The notes beneath the pieces were generated by a model, which did not search any database, was not told the origin of the DNA, and worked only from the letters and a program-made list of their open reading frames with translations. A stretch of DNA of 12,661 nucleotides from an uncultured Pseudomonadota bacterium (GTDB lineage Bacteria; Myxococcota_A; UBA796; CAJQPC01). Position 1 is the first letter of the stretch; the number at the start of each line of letters is the position of its first letter. Position numbers and translations under genes: made by a program. The DNA lies in assembly GCA_937915955.1 (NCBI GenBank), contig CALGIB010000018.1, forward strand, positions 1 to 12,661, in the 5' to 3' direction. This document shows positions 6,264 through 12,661 of this stretch, piece after piece.

Positions 6264-9148
6264 GCGGGCCGTCGTCCTGGGATGACGACGACAGCGCCCC
6301 CGCCCTGAGCGAAGACGACGAGGAGCCCAGGACCTCGGCGTCCGAGGCGGGTGGTTTCTTCCGCGGGGAGCGCTACGAGCGCCGGGGCCTGCTGGGCGTC
6401 GGCGGCATGGGCAAGGTCTACTCGAGCAAGGACAAGCACCTGCGTCGGGAGGTGGCGCTCAAGGAGGCCAACAGCCCGGAGCTGGGTGCGCGCATGGCCC
6501 GCGAGGCCCGCATCACCGCCCAGCTCGAGCACCCTGGCATCGTGGCGGTCTACGACGCCGGCCTGACCGAGGACGGGCGCCCCTGGTACACGATGCGCCT
6601 CATCCGAGGGCGCACGCTGTACGAGCGCCTCCAACAGGCCGCGAGCCTGCAGGACCGGCTGCGGCTGGTCGACCGCTTCCACGCGGCCTGCCAGGCCGTG
6701 GCCTACGCCCACTCGATGGGTCTGGTCCATCGTGATCTGAAGCCCGCCAACATCATGGTCGGCGAGTTCGGCGAGACCCAGGTCGCGGACTGGGGCCTGG
6801 CCCGACCCGTGCCCGCTCGCGAGGCCGAGTGGAGCCGGATCGCCGGGGACCTGCCCCCAGCAGGCGTCGCCGGGACGCGCCGCTACATGAGCCCCGAGCA
6901 GATCCAGGGTTCGGCCGCCGCCGAGACCTCGGACGTCTGGTCGCTGGGGGTGACCCTGCTGGAGCTGCTCACCGGCCAGCGGAGCCAGAACCGGTCGATC
7001 GAGGACCTGCCCGAGGCCGTGCCCGCCGAGCTGGCGGCCATCGTCGCCAAGTGCCTGCGCCCTGACCCCCGACAGCGCTACCCCTCGGCCTTCGAGCTCT
7101 CCCAGGACCTGGGCCGCTACCTGGACGGGCGACGCGTCGAGGCCCACGAGTACAGCCCCGGCGAGCTCTTCGTGCGGCTGGTCCGCGCCTGGAAGGCGCC
7201 GCTGGCCGTGGGCACCCTGGCGCTGGCCGTGCTCGCTGTGGTGCTGGTCGGCGCCGGGCAGAGCATGACCGAGGAGCGCGCGACCGCCCGAAGGAACCTG
7301 TCCCAGGCGCTCACGCAGCAGGCGCTGATCGCCTTGGCCGCCGACCGCATCCCCGAGGCCGAGGTCCTGGCCGCCCACGCCCTCGTGCTCGGGCACTCCC
7401 CCCAGGCGCGCGGTGTGCTGGCCGGCACCTCGGGCCCCCGTCCTCGCCTCCTCCGGCGCAGCCCCTTGCCCAAGGCCTGCACGGACGACCCGCGCATGTC
7501 GGCGGACGGCCGGCACCTGGCCTGCGTGGCCGGCGGGGCGCTGGAGCTCTGGGAGGTCGAGGGGGACCGGGTCTGGGTCAAGGAGCTGCCCGTCGAAGGC
7601 AACCTGAGCTGGCACGAGGACCATATCTTCCTGTCGACGTCCTCGGGCACGCTGACGCGCATCGACCTGGACGGCCACCTCGAGGAGCGCGCCATCGCCG
7701 AGGTCGGCGTGATCCAGATGGCCTACTTCGGCGATCTCGCAGTCGCCGCGGGGCTGGACTCGGCCATCCCGCTCATGCCCGAGCGCGGCGAGGCCTTCCC
7801 GATCTGCTCGATCCGCCGCCCGACGATGATGCAGACCCGGGAGCGCCTCGTCCTGGCCTGCGAAGACCAGGTCCTGCGCACCTACAGCCCCACAGGCGAG
7901 TTGCTGAACGAGATGGCCCTGGACGAGCACCCAGCCTACAGCGCGCACCGCCTGCAGCCCGACGGCAGCATCCTGATCGGCACCCTCTTCGGCGAGGTCC
8001 TGCGGCTGGCCACCGACGAGCCCGCCATCACCCAGCGCCTGGGCGGCTTCGACGGCAGCGTGCTCAGCCTGACCGAGGTCCCGGGGACCCCCTACGCGCT
8101 GGTCCGCGGCGAGCGCGGCGGCCCCCGAATCTGGGACACGGCGCTGAACGCCTGGGTCGGGACCTTGCCGTCGGGTGCCAAGCGCATCGCCCCGGGGCCC
8201 GAGGTCGGGCAGGCCTGGCTGCTCGGCGAAGAGCTGGAGCTCTGGGAGCTCCCCGAGGGCCTGCGCCCGCGCCAGACGTTCACCGGGGCTGGCGTCTCGA
8301 ACATCAAGGTCTCCCCCGACGGGCAGCAGGTCGCGGTCGCGATGGGCAGCGGCCTGGTGCAGCTGCACCAGCTCTCGACCGGGCGCCTCCTCGACAGCTG
8401 GCGCTGGCAAGGCGGCGTGACCAAGTGCGTCGCGTTCGGGACCGAGGACCTGCTCCTGGCCTACGGCATGGAGGGCCCCACATCCAGGCTCAGCGAGGGA
8501 GGAGTGGTCGAGGGCCTCCCCCTGATCGGTCGCTTCCGGCGATGCGGTCGCTTCTCGGACGGACAGGTCTGGGGGGTGACCTGGGGACCCCAGATCAGCC
8601 GCATCGATCTGGTCACCGGCGAGGCGGTCACGACGCGCACGGACGGGACCTACTTCGACGCCTCCAGCAGCCCCAGCGGCGATGTGATGTCGGCCCTGGA
8701 CTCCAACGGCCGCGTCCTGATCTGGGGCCGAGGGGTCGAGGAGCAGCGCGAGCACGTGGACGCCGTCGGCGTCGACGTCGGGGACGGCGGCGCCCCCCTG
8801 GTGATCATCGAGCGGCACCGGCTCTGCGTCGACGAGCGCTGCGTCGCCTCCGACAAGCGCTTCATCGACGTCGCGGTCTCGGCGCGAGGACAGGCGGCGG
8901 TCAGCACCCTGTCCGGCGACGTGCTCCTCTACGATCTCGCCACCCTGGAGCTCCTGGCCGTGCCCCAGGGCCACAGCAAGCGCGTCGCCAGCCTCGACTT
9001 CAGCCCCGACGGGGGCGTGCTGGTCACCGGCGGCTGGGACGACAGCTGGCGCAGCTGGGAGCTCTCGCAGCTCTCCGTCGACCCGGCCACGCTGCTGGCC
9101 GAGGCCGAGGCCGCCTGGCAGATGAGCCTCGAGGACGCCCTGCGCTGA
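6260..9148 (+). CDS. Transmembrane Ser/Thr protein kinase with C-terminal WD40-type beta-propeller
   Basis: A 962-residue protein. An acidic N-tail (1-35) precedes a Hanks-type kinase domain (about 38-290): Gly-rich loop GVGGMGKVY, Lys68 in VALK, Glu82 in REARI, catalytic loop HRDLKPAN (157-164, Asp159), metal-binding DWG (177-179, Trp replacing the usual Phe), GTRRYMSPEQ (205-214) and Arg272. All catalytic residues are present, so it should be active. One transmembrane helix lies at about 313-333. A helical stretch (337-385, ATARRNLSQAL...IPEAEVLAAHALVLG) leads into a long beta-rich region to about 940; its last repeat is a clear WD unit (904-935: GHSKRVASLDFSPDGG, then WDDSWRSWEL), and earlier blades are more divergent. 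With the kinase inside, the propeller would face the periplasm. The start is GTG 6260 (GTGA overlap with the FHA gene) with AGGA six bases upstream. The substrate is unknown; the FHA protein is the obvious candidate. Confidence 0.92.
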   Translation: MSGPSSWDDDDSAPALSEDDEEPRTSASEAGGFFRGERYERRGLLGVGGMGKVYSSKDKHLRREVALKEANSPELGARMAREARITAQLEHPGIVAVYDAGLTEDGRPWYTMRLIRGRTLYERLQQAASLQDRLRLVDRFHAACQAVAYAHSMGLVHRDLKPANIMVGEFGETQVADWGLARPVPAREAEWSRIAGDLPPAGVAGTRRYMSPEQIQGSAAAETSDVWSLGVTLLELLTGQRSQNRSIEDLPEAVPAELAAIVAKCLRPDPRQRYPSAFELSQDLGRYLDGRRVEAHEYSPGELFVRLVRAWKAPLAVGTLALAVLAVVLVGAGQSMTEERATARRNLSQALTQQALIALAADRIPEAEVLAAHALVLGHSPQARGVLAGTSGPRPRLLRRSPLPKACTDDPRMSADGRHLACVAGGALELWEVEGDRVWVKELPVEGNLSWHEDHIFLSTSSGTLTRIDLDGHLEERAIAEVGVIQMAYFGDLAVAAGLDSAIPLMPERGEAFPICSIRRPTMMQTRERLVLACEDQVLRTYSPTGELLNEMALDEHPAYSAHRLQPDGSILIGTLFGEVLRLATDEPAITQRLGGFDGSVLSLTEVPGTPYALVRGERGGPRIWDTALNAWVGTLPSGAKRIAPGPEVGQAWLLGEELELWELPEGLRPRQTFTGAGVSNIKVSPDGQQVAVAMGSGLVQLHQLSTGRLLDSWRWQGGVTKCVAFGTEDLLLAYGMEGPTSRLSEGGVVEGLPLIGRFRRCGRFSDGQVWGVTWGPQISRIDLVTGEAVTTRTDGTYFDASSSPSGDVMSALDSNGRVLIWGRGVEEQREHVDAVGVDVGDGGAPLVIIERHRLCVDERCVASDKRFIDVAVSARGQAAVSTLSGDVLLYDLATLELLAVPQGHSKRVASLDFSPDGGVLVTGGWDDSWRSWELSQLSVDPATLLAEAEAAWQMSLEDALR

Positions 9149-9160
9149 CCGACGGGTCAG
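9145..9160. terminator. Short hairpin at the convergent junction of the kinase and cysN genes
   Basis: CTGACC-GACG-GGTCAG forms a perfect six-base stem with a four-base loop. It overlaps the kinase stop codon (9146-9148) and lies within the 27-base gap before the cysN stop. The position suits a bidirectional terminator between convergent genes, but no T-tract follows on either strand, so this is not a standard intrinsic terminator. Confidence 0.25.
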
Positions 9161-9175
9161 ACCCCCGGCGTTCGG

Positions 9176-11014
9176 CTAGTCCGGACGCTCGAACTGGCCC
9201 CGCCGACCGAGCTGATCGACGATGAAGTCGACCGCGTCGCCCAGGCGCACCGTGTCCAGCGCTACCGTGATGTCCGGCTCGACCGGCGGCTCGAAGCCGT
9301 CGAAGTTGGCGTTGGGCCGGCGCTCGCGGCAGATGGCCACGTCCGTGTTGATGTAGACGTGCAGCACCCGCTCCGTACCCACGCGGCCGCGCAGGACGTG
9401 GCGCTTGTCGCGCTGGTAGCTGTCGTAGGCGCAGATGGTGATGAAGCCCGCGTCCGTGGCCGCCTTGCAAGCGCTGAGGATGCCCTGGAAGTCGTTGCCT
9501 GTCGGGTCCACGACGGTGGCCGTGCGGCCCTCGTCGAAGAGGCGGCGCTCGAGCGCGTAGGCCAGCGCCCAGCGGCCCGAGCCCGGCAGCCCGGTCAGCC
9601 AGACGGTGGCGCCGTGCTGCCCCATGCGGTCGAAGCGCTCGCGGGGGCTGACCTGGGTCTTCGGCTCGATGGCCGACCCGGCGCGGGTCTCGCGCAGCAG
9701 CGCGTCCAGGTCCTGGCCGGCGGCGGGCGCCTCGATCATCCCGGACGCGACGGTGTTGTTGGTCAGCGAGTCGACCAGGATGAAGCTGCCCGTGCCGCGG
9801 TTGCGCTTGTAGGCGTCGATGTACAGCGCGCGGGTGCAGCCGATGGTGACCTTGGCGATGTCGTTCAGGCCCACGCTGCTGCCGTCGCCGTCCTCGAGCG
9901 TGTCCATGTCGATCTTGGCTCGGACCTTCATCACCTGGGCGCGCACGGTCTGCGTGGTGTGCTTGAGCAGGTAGGACTTCTGGGTGTCCAGAGGGGCCTC
10001 GCTCATCCACACGACGTGGGCGTCCACGGTGCGGGTCACCCGGGGCAGGTTGTCCGCCTTGACCAGCATGTCCCCCCGGCTGACGTCGATCTCGTCCTCG
10101 AGCCGGATGGACACCGACTGGGGCACAGCGGCGCCGTCGCAGGGGACTCCGCCGAGATCCACGGCCTTGACCTGGCTGGTCTTGCCCGAGGGCAGGCTCA
10201 TCAGCGTGTCGCCGGGCTCGACGAAGCCGCTCGCGATCTGGCCCGCGAAGCCCCGGTAGTTCAGGTTCGGGCGCAGGACGCACTGGACGGGGAAGCGGAA
10301 GTCCACGCGGTTGAGGTCGTCGTGGATCTCCACCGTCTCGAGGTACTGGAGCACGTTCGGGCCCAGGTACCAGGGGGTCTCCGCGGCCGCCTCGACGATG
10401 TTGACGCCCTTGAGCGCCGAGATCGGGAAGCAGGTCACGTCCTTGAAGTCCAGGTCGGCGGCGAAGGCCTTGAACTCGGCCACGATGCGGTCGAAGACCT
10501 GCTCGTCGTAGTCGACCAGGTCCATCTTGTTCACGCACACCGCGAGGTGGGGGATGCCCAGCAGCGAGGCGATGAAGGCGTGACGGCGGGACTGCTGCAG
10601 CACGCCCAGGCGCGCGTCGATCAGGATGATGCCGACGTTGGCGGTCGAAGCCCCCGTGACCATGTTGCGCGTGTACTGGATGTGCCCGGGGGTGTCCGCG
10701 ATGATGAACTTGCGCGCGTCCGTCGAGAAGTAGCGGTAGGCCACGTCGATGGTGATGCCCTGCTCGCGCTCGGCCCGCAGACCGTCGGTGAGCAGGCTGA
10801 AGTCGATGCCGCCGTCCTCCATCTTGGAGGCGGCCTTCACAGCGGCCAGCTGGTCCTCGTAGACCATGCCGGTGTCGTGGAGCAGGCGCCCGATCAGGGT
10901 GGACTTGCCGTCGTCCACGCTGCCCACGGCGACGAAGCGGAGGAGCTCCTTCTGCTCGTACTTGGACAGGTAGGCGGTGATGTCGCTGCGGATCAGCTGT
11001 GCGTCGGTAGACAT
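9176..11014 (-). CDS. cysN: Sulfate adenylyltransferase subunit 1 (CysN) fused to a degenerate APS-kinase-like domain
   Basis: A 612-residue protein. Residues 1 to about 430 are CysN, the GTPase subunit of ATP sulfurylase, which couples GTP hydrolysis to making APS from sulfate and ATP. All GTPase motifs are intact: GSVDDGKST (31-39), GITIDVAYRYF (86-96), DTPGH (107-111), NKMD (162-165) and SAL (199-201). Beta-barrel domains with LRPNLNYRGFAGQI follow. Residues about 455-612 match the APS kinase (CysC) part of CysNC fusions, but key elements are altered. The P-loop reads GLPGSGRWALA (475-485), with Arg and Trp in place of the Lys-Ser/Thr pair; the DGDN motif is replaced by DPTGND; the usual KGLYKKARAGEI loop is missing, while an NFDGFEPPVEPDI remnant remains. 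Kinase activity is therefore doubtful. It starts at ATG 11014 overlapping the cysD stop by one base (TAATG), so the two are co-translated, as expected for a CysD-CysN complex. Confidence 0.93.
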   Translation of the reverse strand: MSTDAQLIRSDITAYLSKYEQKELLRFVAVGSVDDGKSTLIGRLLHDTGMVYEDQLAAVKAASKMEDGGIDFSLLTDGLRAEREQGITIDVAYRYFSTDARKFIIADTPGHIQYTRNMVTGASTANVGIILIDARLGVLQQSRRHAFIASLLGIPHLAVCVNKMDLVDYDEQVFDRIVAEFKAFAADLDFKDVTCFPISALKGVNIVEAAAETPWYLGPNVLQYLETVEIHDDLNRVDFRFPVQCVLRPNLNYRGFAGQIASGFVEPGDTLMSLPSGKTSQVKAVDLGGVPCDGAAVPQSVSIRLEDEIDVSRGDMLVKADNLPRVTRTVDAHVVWMSEAPLDTQKSYLLKHTTQTVRAQVMKVRAKIDMDTLEDGDGSSVGLNDIAKVTIGCTRALYIDAYKRNRGTGSFILVDSLTNNTVASGMIEAPAAGQDLDALLRETRAGSAIEPKTQVSPRERFDRMGQHGATVWLTGLPGSGRWALAYALERRLFDEGRTATVVDPTGNDFQGILSACKAATDAGFITICAYDSYQRDKRHVLRGRVGTERVLHVYINTDVAICRERRPNANFDGFEPPVEPDITVALDTVRLGDAVDFIVDQLGRRGQFERPD

Positions 11015-11928
11015 TAGAAGTACCCGTCCCGCTTCTTGCGCTCCATGGAGCCGTCCTCGTCGAAGTCGATGAGGCGGCCCTGGCGCTCGCTGAAGGTGTT
11101 GGTGAGCATCTCCTGGACGACCGAGGCGACGTCAGCGGCCTCGGACTCGACCGCGCCGCTCAGCGGGTAGCAGCCCAGGGTGCGGAAGCGGACGCTCATC
11201 GTCATCGGCACCTCGCCCTCGTGCAGGCGCATGCGCTCGTCGTCCACCATGATGAGCGTGCCGTCGCGCTCGACCACGGGCCGCGGCCTGGCCAGGTAGA
11301 GCGGCACGATGGGGATGTCCTCGCGCAGGATGTAGAGCCAGACGTCCAGCTCGGTCCAGTTGGACAGCGGGAAGACGCGCACGCTCTCGCCCTTGCGGAT
11401 GCGTGTGTTGTAGGCGTTCCACAGCTCGGGCCGCTGGTTCTTGGGGTCCCACTGGTGGTGGTCGTCGCGGAAGCTGAAGATGCGCTCCTTGGCGCGGCTC
11501 CGCTCCTCGTCCCGGCGGGCCCCGCCGAAGGCACAGTCGAACTGATACTTGTCCAGCGCCTGCTTCAGGCCGTCGGTCTTCATCACGTTCGTGTAGTGCG
11601 CGCTGCCGTGATCGAAGGGGTTGATGTCCGCGGCCTTGCCCTCCTGGTTGGTGTGGACCAGCAGGTCGATGCCGTTGTCCTTGGCGTACTGGTCCCGGAA
11701 GCGGATCATGTCGCTGAACTTCCAGGTCGTGTCGACGTGCATGAACGGGAAGGGCGGCTTGCCCGGCGCGAAGGCCTTGAGCGCGAGGTGGGCCATGACC
11801 CCACTGTCCTTGCCGATCGAGTAGAGCATCACCGGGTTGTCGAACTCGGCCGCGGCCTCGCGGATGATGTGGATGCTCTCGGTCTCGAGCTGCTGGAGGT
11901 GGGTGAGCCTCTGCTTGTCGATGTGCAT
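11014..11928 (-). CDS. cysD: Sulfate adenylyltransferase subunit 2 (CysD)
   Basis: A 304-residue protein, the normal length for CysD, the catalytic ATP pyrophosphatase-type subunit that forms APS from ATP and sulfate in the cytoplasm. The PP-loop SIGKDS is at residues 37-42 (VMLYSIGKDSGVMAHLA). Further family blocks are FPFMHVDTTWKFSDMIRFRD (60-79), CAFGGARRDEERSRAKERIF (132-151), WNAYNTRIRKGESVRVFPLS (170-189), WTELDVWLYI (191-200) and the end RLIDFDEDGSMERKKRDGYF (285-304), all well conserved. ATG 11928 is chosen because MHIDKQRLTHLQQLE is the standard N-terminus; the frame is open to 12060 but that part is not CysD-like and would run into the divergent gene. GGGAA lies about five bases upstream. 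It is the first gene of a two-gene operon with cysN; no cysH, cysC or cysG is visible. Confidence 0.97.
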   Translation of the reverse strand: MHIDKQRLTHLQQLETESIHIIREAAAEFDNPVMLYSIGKDSGVMAHLALKAFAPGKPPFPFMHVDTTWKFSDMIRFRDQYAKDNGIDLLVHTNQEGKAADINPFDHGSAHYTNVMKTDGLKQALDKYQFDCAFGGARRDEERSRAKERIFSFRDDHHQWDPKNQRPELWNAYNTRIRKGESVRVFPLSNWTELDVWLYILREDIPIVPLYLARPRPVVERDGTLIMVDDERMRLHEGEVPMTMSVRFRTLGCYPLSGAVESEAADVASVVQEMLTNTFSERQGRLIDFDEDGSMERKKRDGYF

Positions 11929-12023
11929 TCGGTTCCCGATGGAAATGGACCCACCTTCTAAGGCCAGAGGGGGCAAGCTCGCCACCCCCGACGAGGCCAA
12001 CCTGACAGTGCTAGGCTGAATGG
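11929..12023. promoter_or_regulatory. Divergent intergenic region between cysD and the PLC-like gene
   Basis: This 95-base gap must hold promoters for both genes, but I cannot assign boxes with confidence. It contains an imperfect inverted repeat, GGGGG at 11969-11973 against CCCCC at 11985-11989 with an inner GGC/GCC pairing, which could be an operator or a leader hairpin. No recognised sulfur-regulator site is seen. Confidence 0.3.
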
Positions 12024-12661
12024 ATGCTGACCTTGCTCCTGGCCTGCGCGGCTGCGCCACCCTCGGACGACAGCGTGGCCGACCTGAGCTTCGACTACCC
12101 CCTGGACGAGGTCCTTCGGGTCAACCACCTCCAGGCCCTGGGCACCCACAACAGCTACCACCAGCAGCCCGCCGAGGACACCCTGGACGAGTGGTCCTAC
12201 ACCCACGCGCCCCTGTCCGAGCAGGCCCTGGAGCAAGGCGTGCGGCAGTTCGAGCTGGACGTGAACTGGATCGACGGCGAGCTGCTGGTCTTCCACGCGC
12301 CGCTCATCGACGCCAGCACCAGCTGCGAGCGGCTGGTGGACTGCCTCGGCGAGCTCCGGGCCTGGTCGGACCGCAACCCGGCGCACCACCCGCTGATGGT
12401 GCTCATCGAGCCCAAGACGGAGTTCTTCGAGGACCAGGGCGAGGCCCAATACGCGCTGCTCGAGGGCGACATCGCCAGCACCTGGCCCGACCGGGTCATC
12501 ACGCCCGCGCAGGTGCAGCGCGGCCACGACAGCGTGCGCGAGGGCCTGGCGACCGAGGGCTGGCCGACCCTGGGTGAGACGCGCGGCGGGGTCGTGTTCA
12601 GCCTGCTGGACACCGGGGAGCACGGAGACTTCTACACCCACGGCGAGAGCGACCTGGATGG
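12024..12661 (+). CDS. Ca2+-dependent PI-PLC-like lipoprotein (5' part, runs off right edge)
   Basis: The first 212 residues of a protein of the Ca2+-dependent phosphoinositide-specific phospholipase C family (PI-PLC-C1-like, TIM-barrel fold). A very short hydrophobic start MLTLLLAC gives a possible lipobox cysteine at residue 8, but the N-region has no positive charge. The first catalytic block is LGTHNSYH (His42); YTHAPLSEQALEQGVRQFEL follows with FELDV (Glu77, Asp79 as likely calcium ligands), LLVFHAPL contains the second catalytic His91, then STSCERLVDCLGELRAWSD and LMVLIEPK (Glu129). Cys101 and Cys107 may pair. The start is fixed: a TAG in frame at 12012-12014 leaves only ATG 12024, and no strong ribosome binding site precedes it. 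Family members cleave phosphoinositides or related phosphodiester lipids outside the cytoplasm; the true substrate here is unknown. It is read divergently from cysD with no evident functional link. Confidence 0.87.
   Translation, partial: MLTLLLACAAAPPSDDSVADLSFDYPLDEVLRVNHLQALGTHNSYHQQPAEDTLDEWSYTHAPLSEQALEQGVRQFELDVNWIDGELLVFHAPLIDASTSCERLVDCLGELRAWSDRNPAHHPLMVLIEPKTEFFEDQGEAQYALLEGDIASTWPDRVITPAQVQRGHDSVREGLATEGWPTLGETRGGVVFSLLDTGEHGDFYTHGESDLD

Noticed and set aside
5903..8974. A 1023-codon open frame on the minus strand opposite the kinase gene
   Set aside because: It mirrors the kinase codons, has low-complexity Gln/Ala/Gly/His-rich sequence without any family pattern, and arises from the strong GC bias at third positions.
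9359..11017. A 552-codon open frame on the plus strand opposite cysN
   Set aside because: It is an antisense shadow of a highly conserved gene, rich in Val, Asp, Gly and His, with no recognisable domain.

Overview
The window is a high-GC stretch with densely packed genes and strong codon bias, so long antisense open frames abound and are mostly artefacts. The gene content suggests a Myxococcota-type bacterium or a related delta-proteobacterial lineage: a Ser/Thr kinase fused to a beta-propeller, an FHA regulator, a secreted caspase-like protease under an ECF sigma factor, and a DUF4388-like/TPR protein. This taxonomic reading is inferred from gene content; no rRNA or marker gene is present.

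Layout. (1) 1-592, minus: 5' part of a SWIM zinc-finger protein that runs off the left edge. (2) 869-1705, plus: a soluble TPR-like protein of unknown function, divergent from the SWIM gene. (3) 1712-5109, minus: a four-gene block read right to left, ECF sigma factor -> membrane zinc-finger anti-sigma factor -> secreted caspase-like protease with a barrel-like C-terminus -> small acidic lipoprotein. All consecutive genes overlap (two GTGA overlaps, one 17-bp overlap). (4) 5110-5366: a shared divergent control region with two perfect GC-rich dyads, one beside each start codon. (5) 5367-9148, plus: FHA/winged-helix protein overlapping by GTGA with a Ser/Thr kinase carrying a transmembrane segment and a C-terminal beta-propeller. 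(6) 9176-11928, minus: cysD-cysN, the ATP sulfurylase, in which cysN carries a C-terminal APS-kinase-like domain with a damaged P-loop. (7) 12024 to the right edge, plus: start of a secreted Ca2+-dependent PI-PLC-like lipoprotein.

How the parts may work together. Regions 3-5 look like one signalling island. One arm (sigma, membrane anti-sigma, exported protease, lipoprotein) would respond to an envelope signal. The other (FHA-wHTH and a membrane kinase with an outward-facing propeller) would sense or relay by phosphorylation. The two arms share a 257-bp divergent control region. The functional link is inference from arrangement. The cys genes are housekeeping sulfate activation, except for the degenerate kinase domain.

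The two items most worth a second look are the divergent sigma/caspase versus FHA/kinase island and the CysN fusion whose APS kinase domain has lost its P-loop lysine. No tRNA, rRNA, CRISPR array, insertion sequence or convincing intrinsic terminator was seen.
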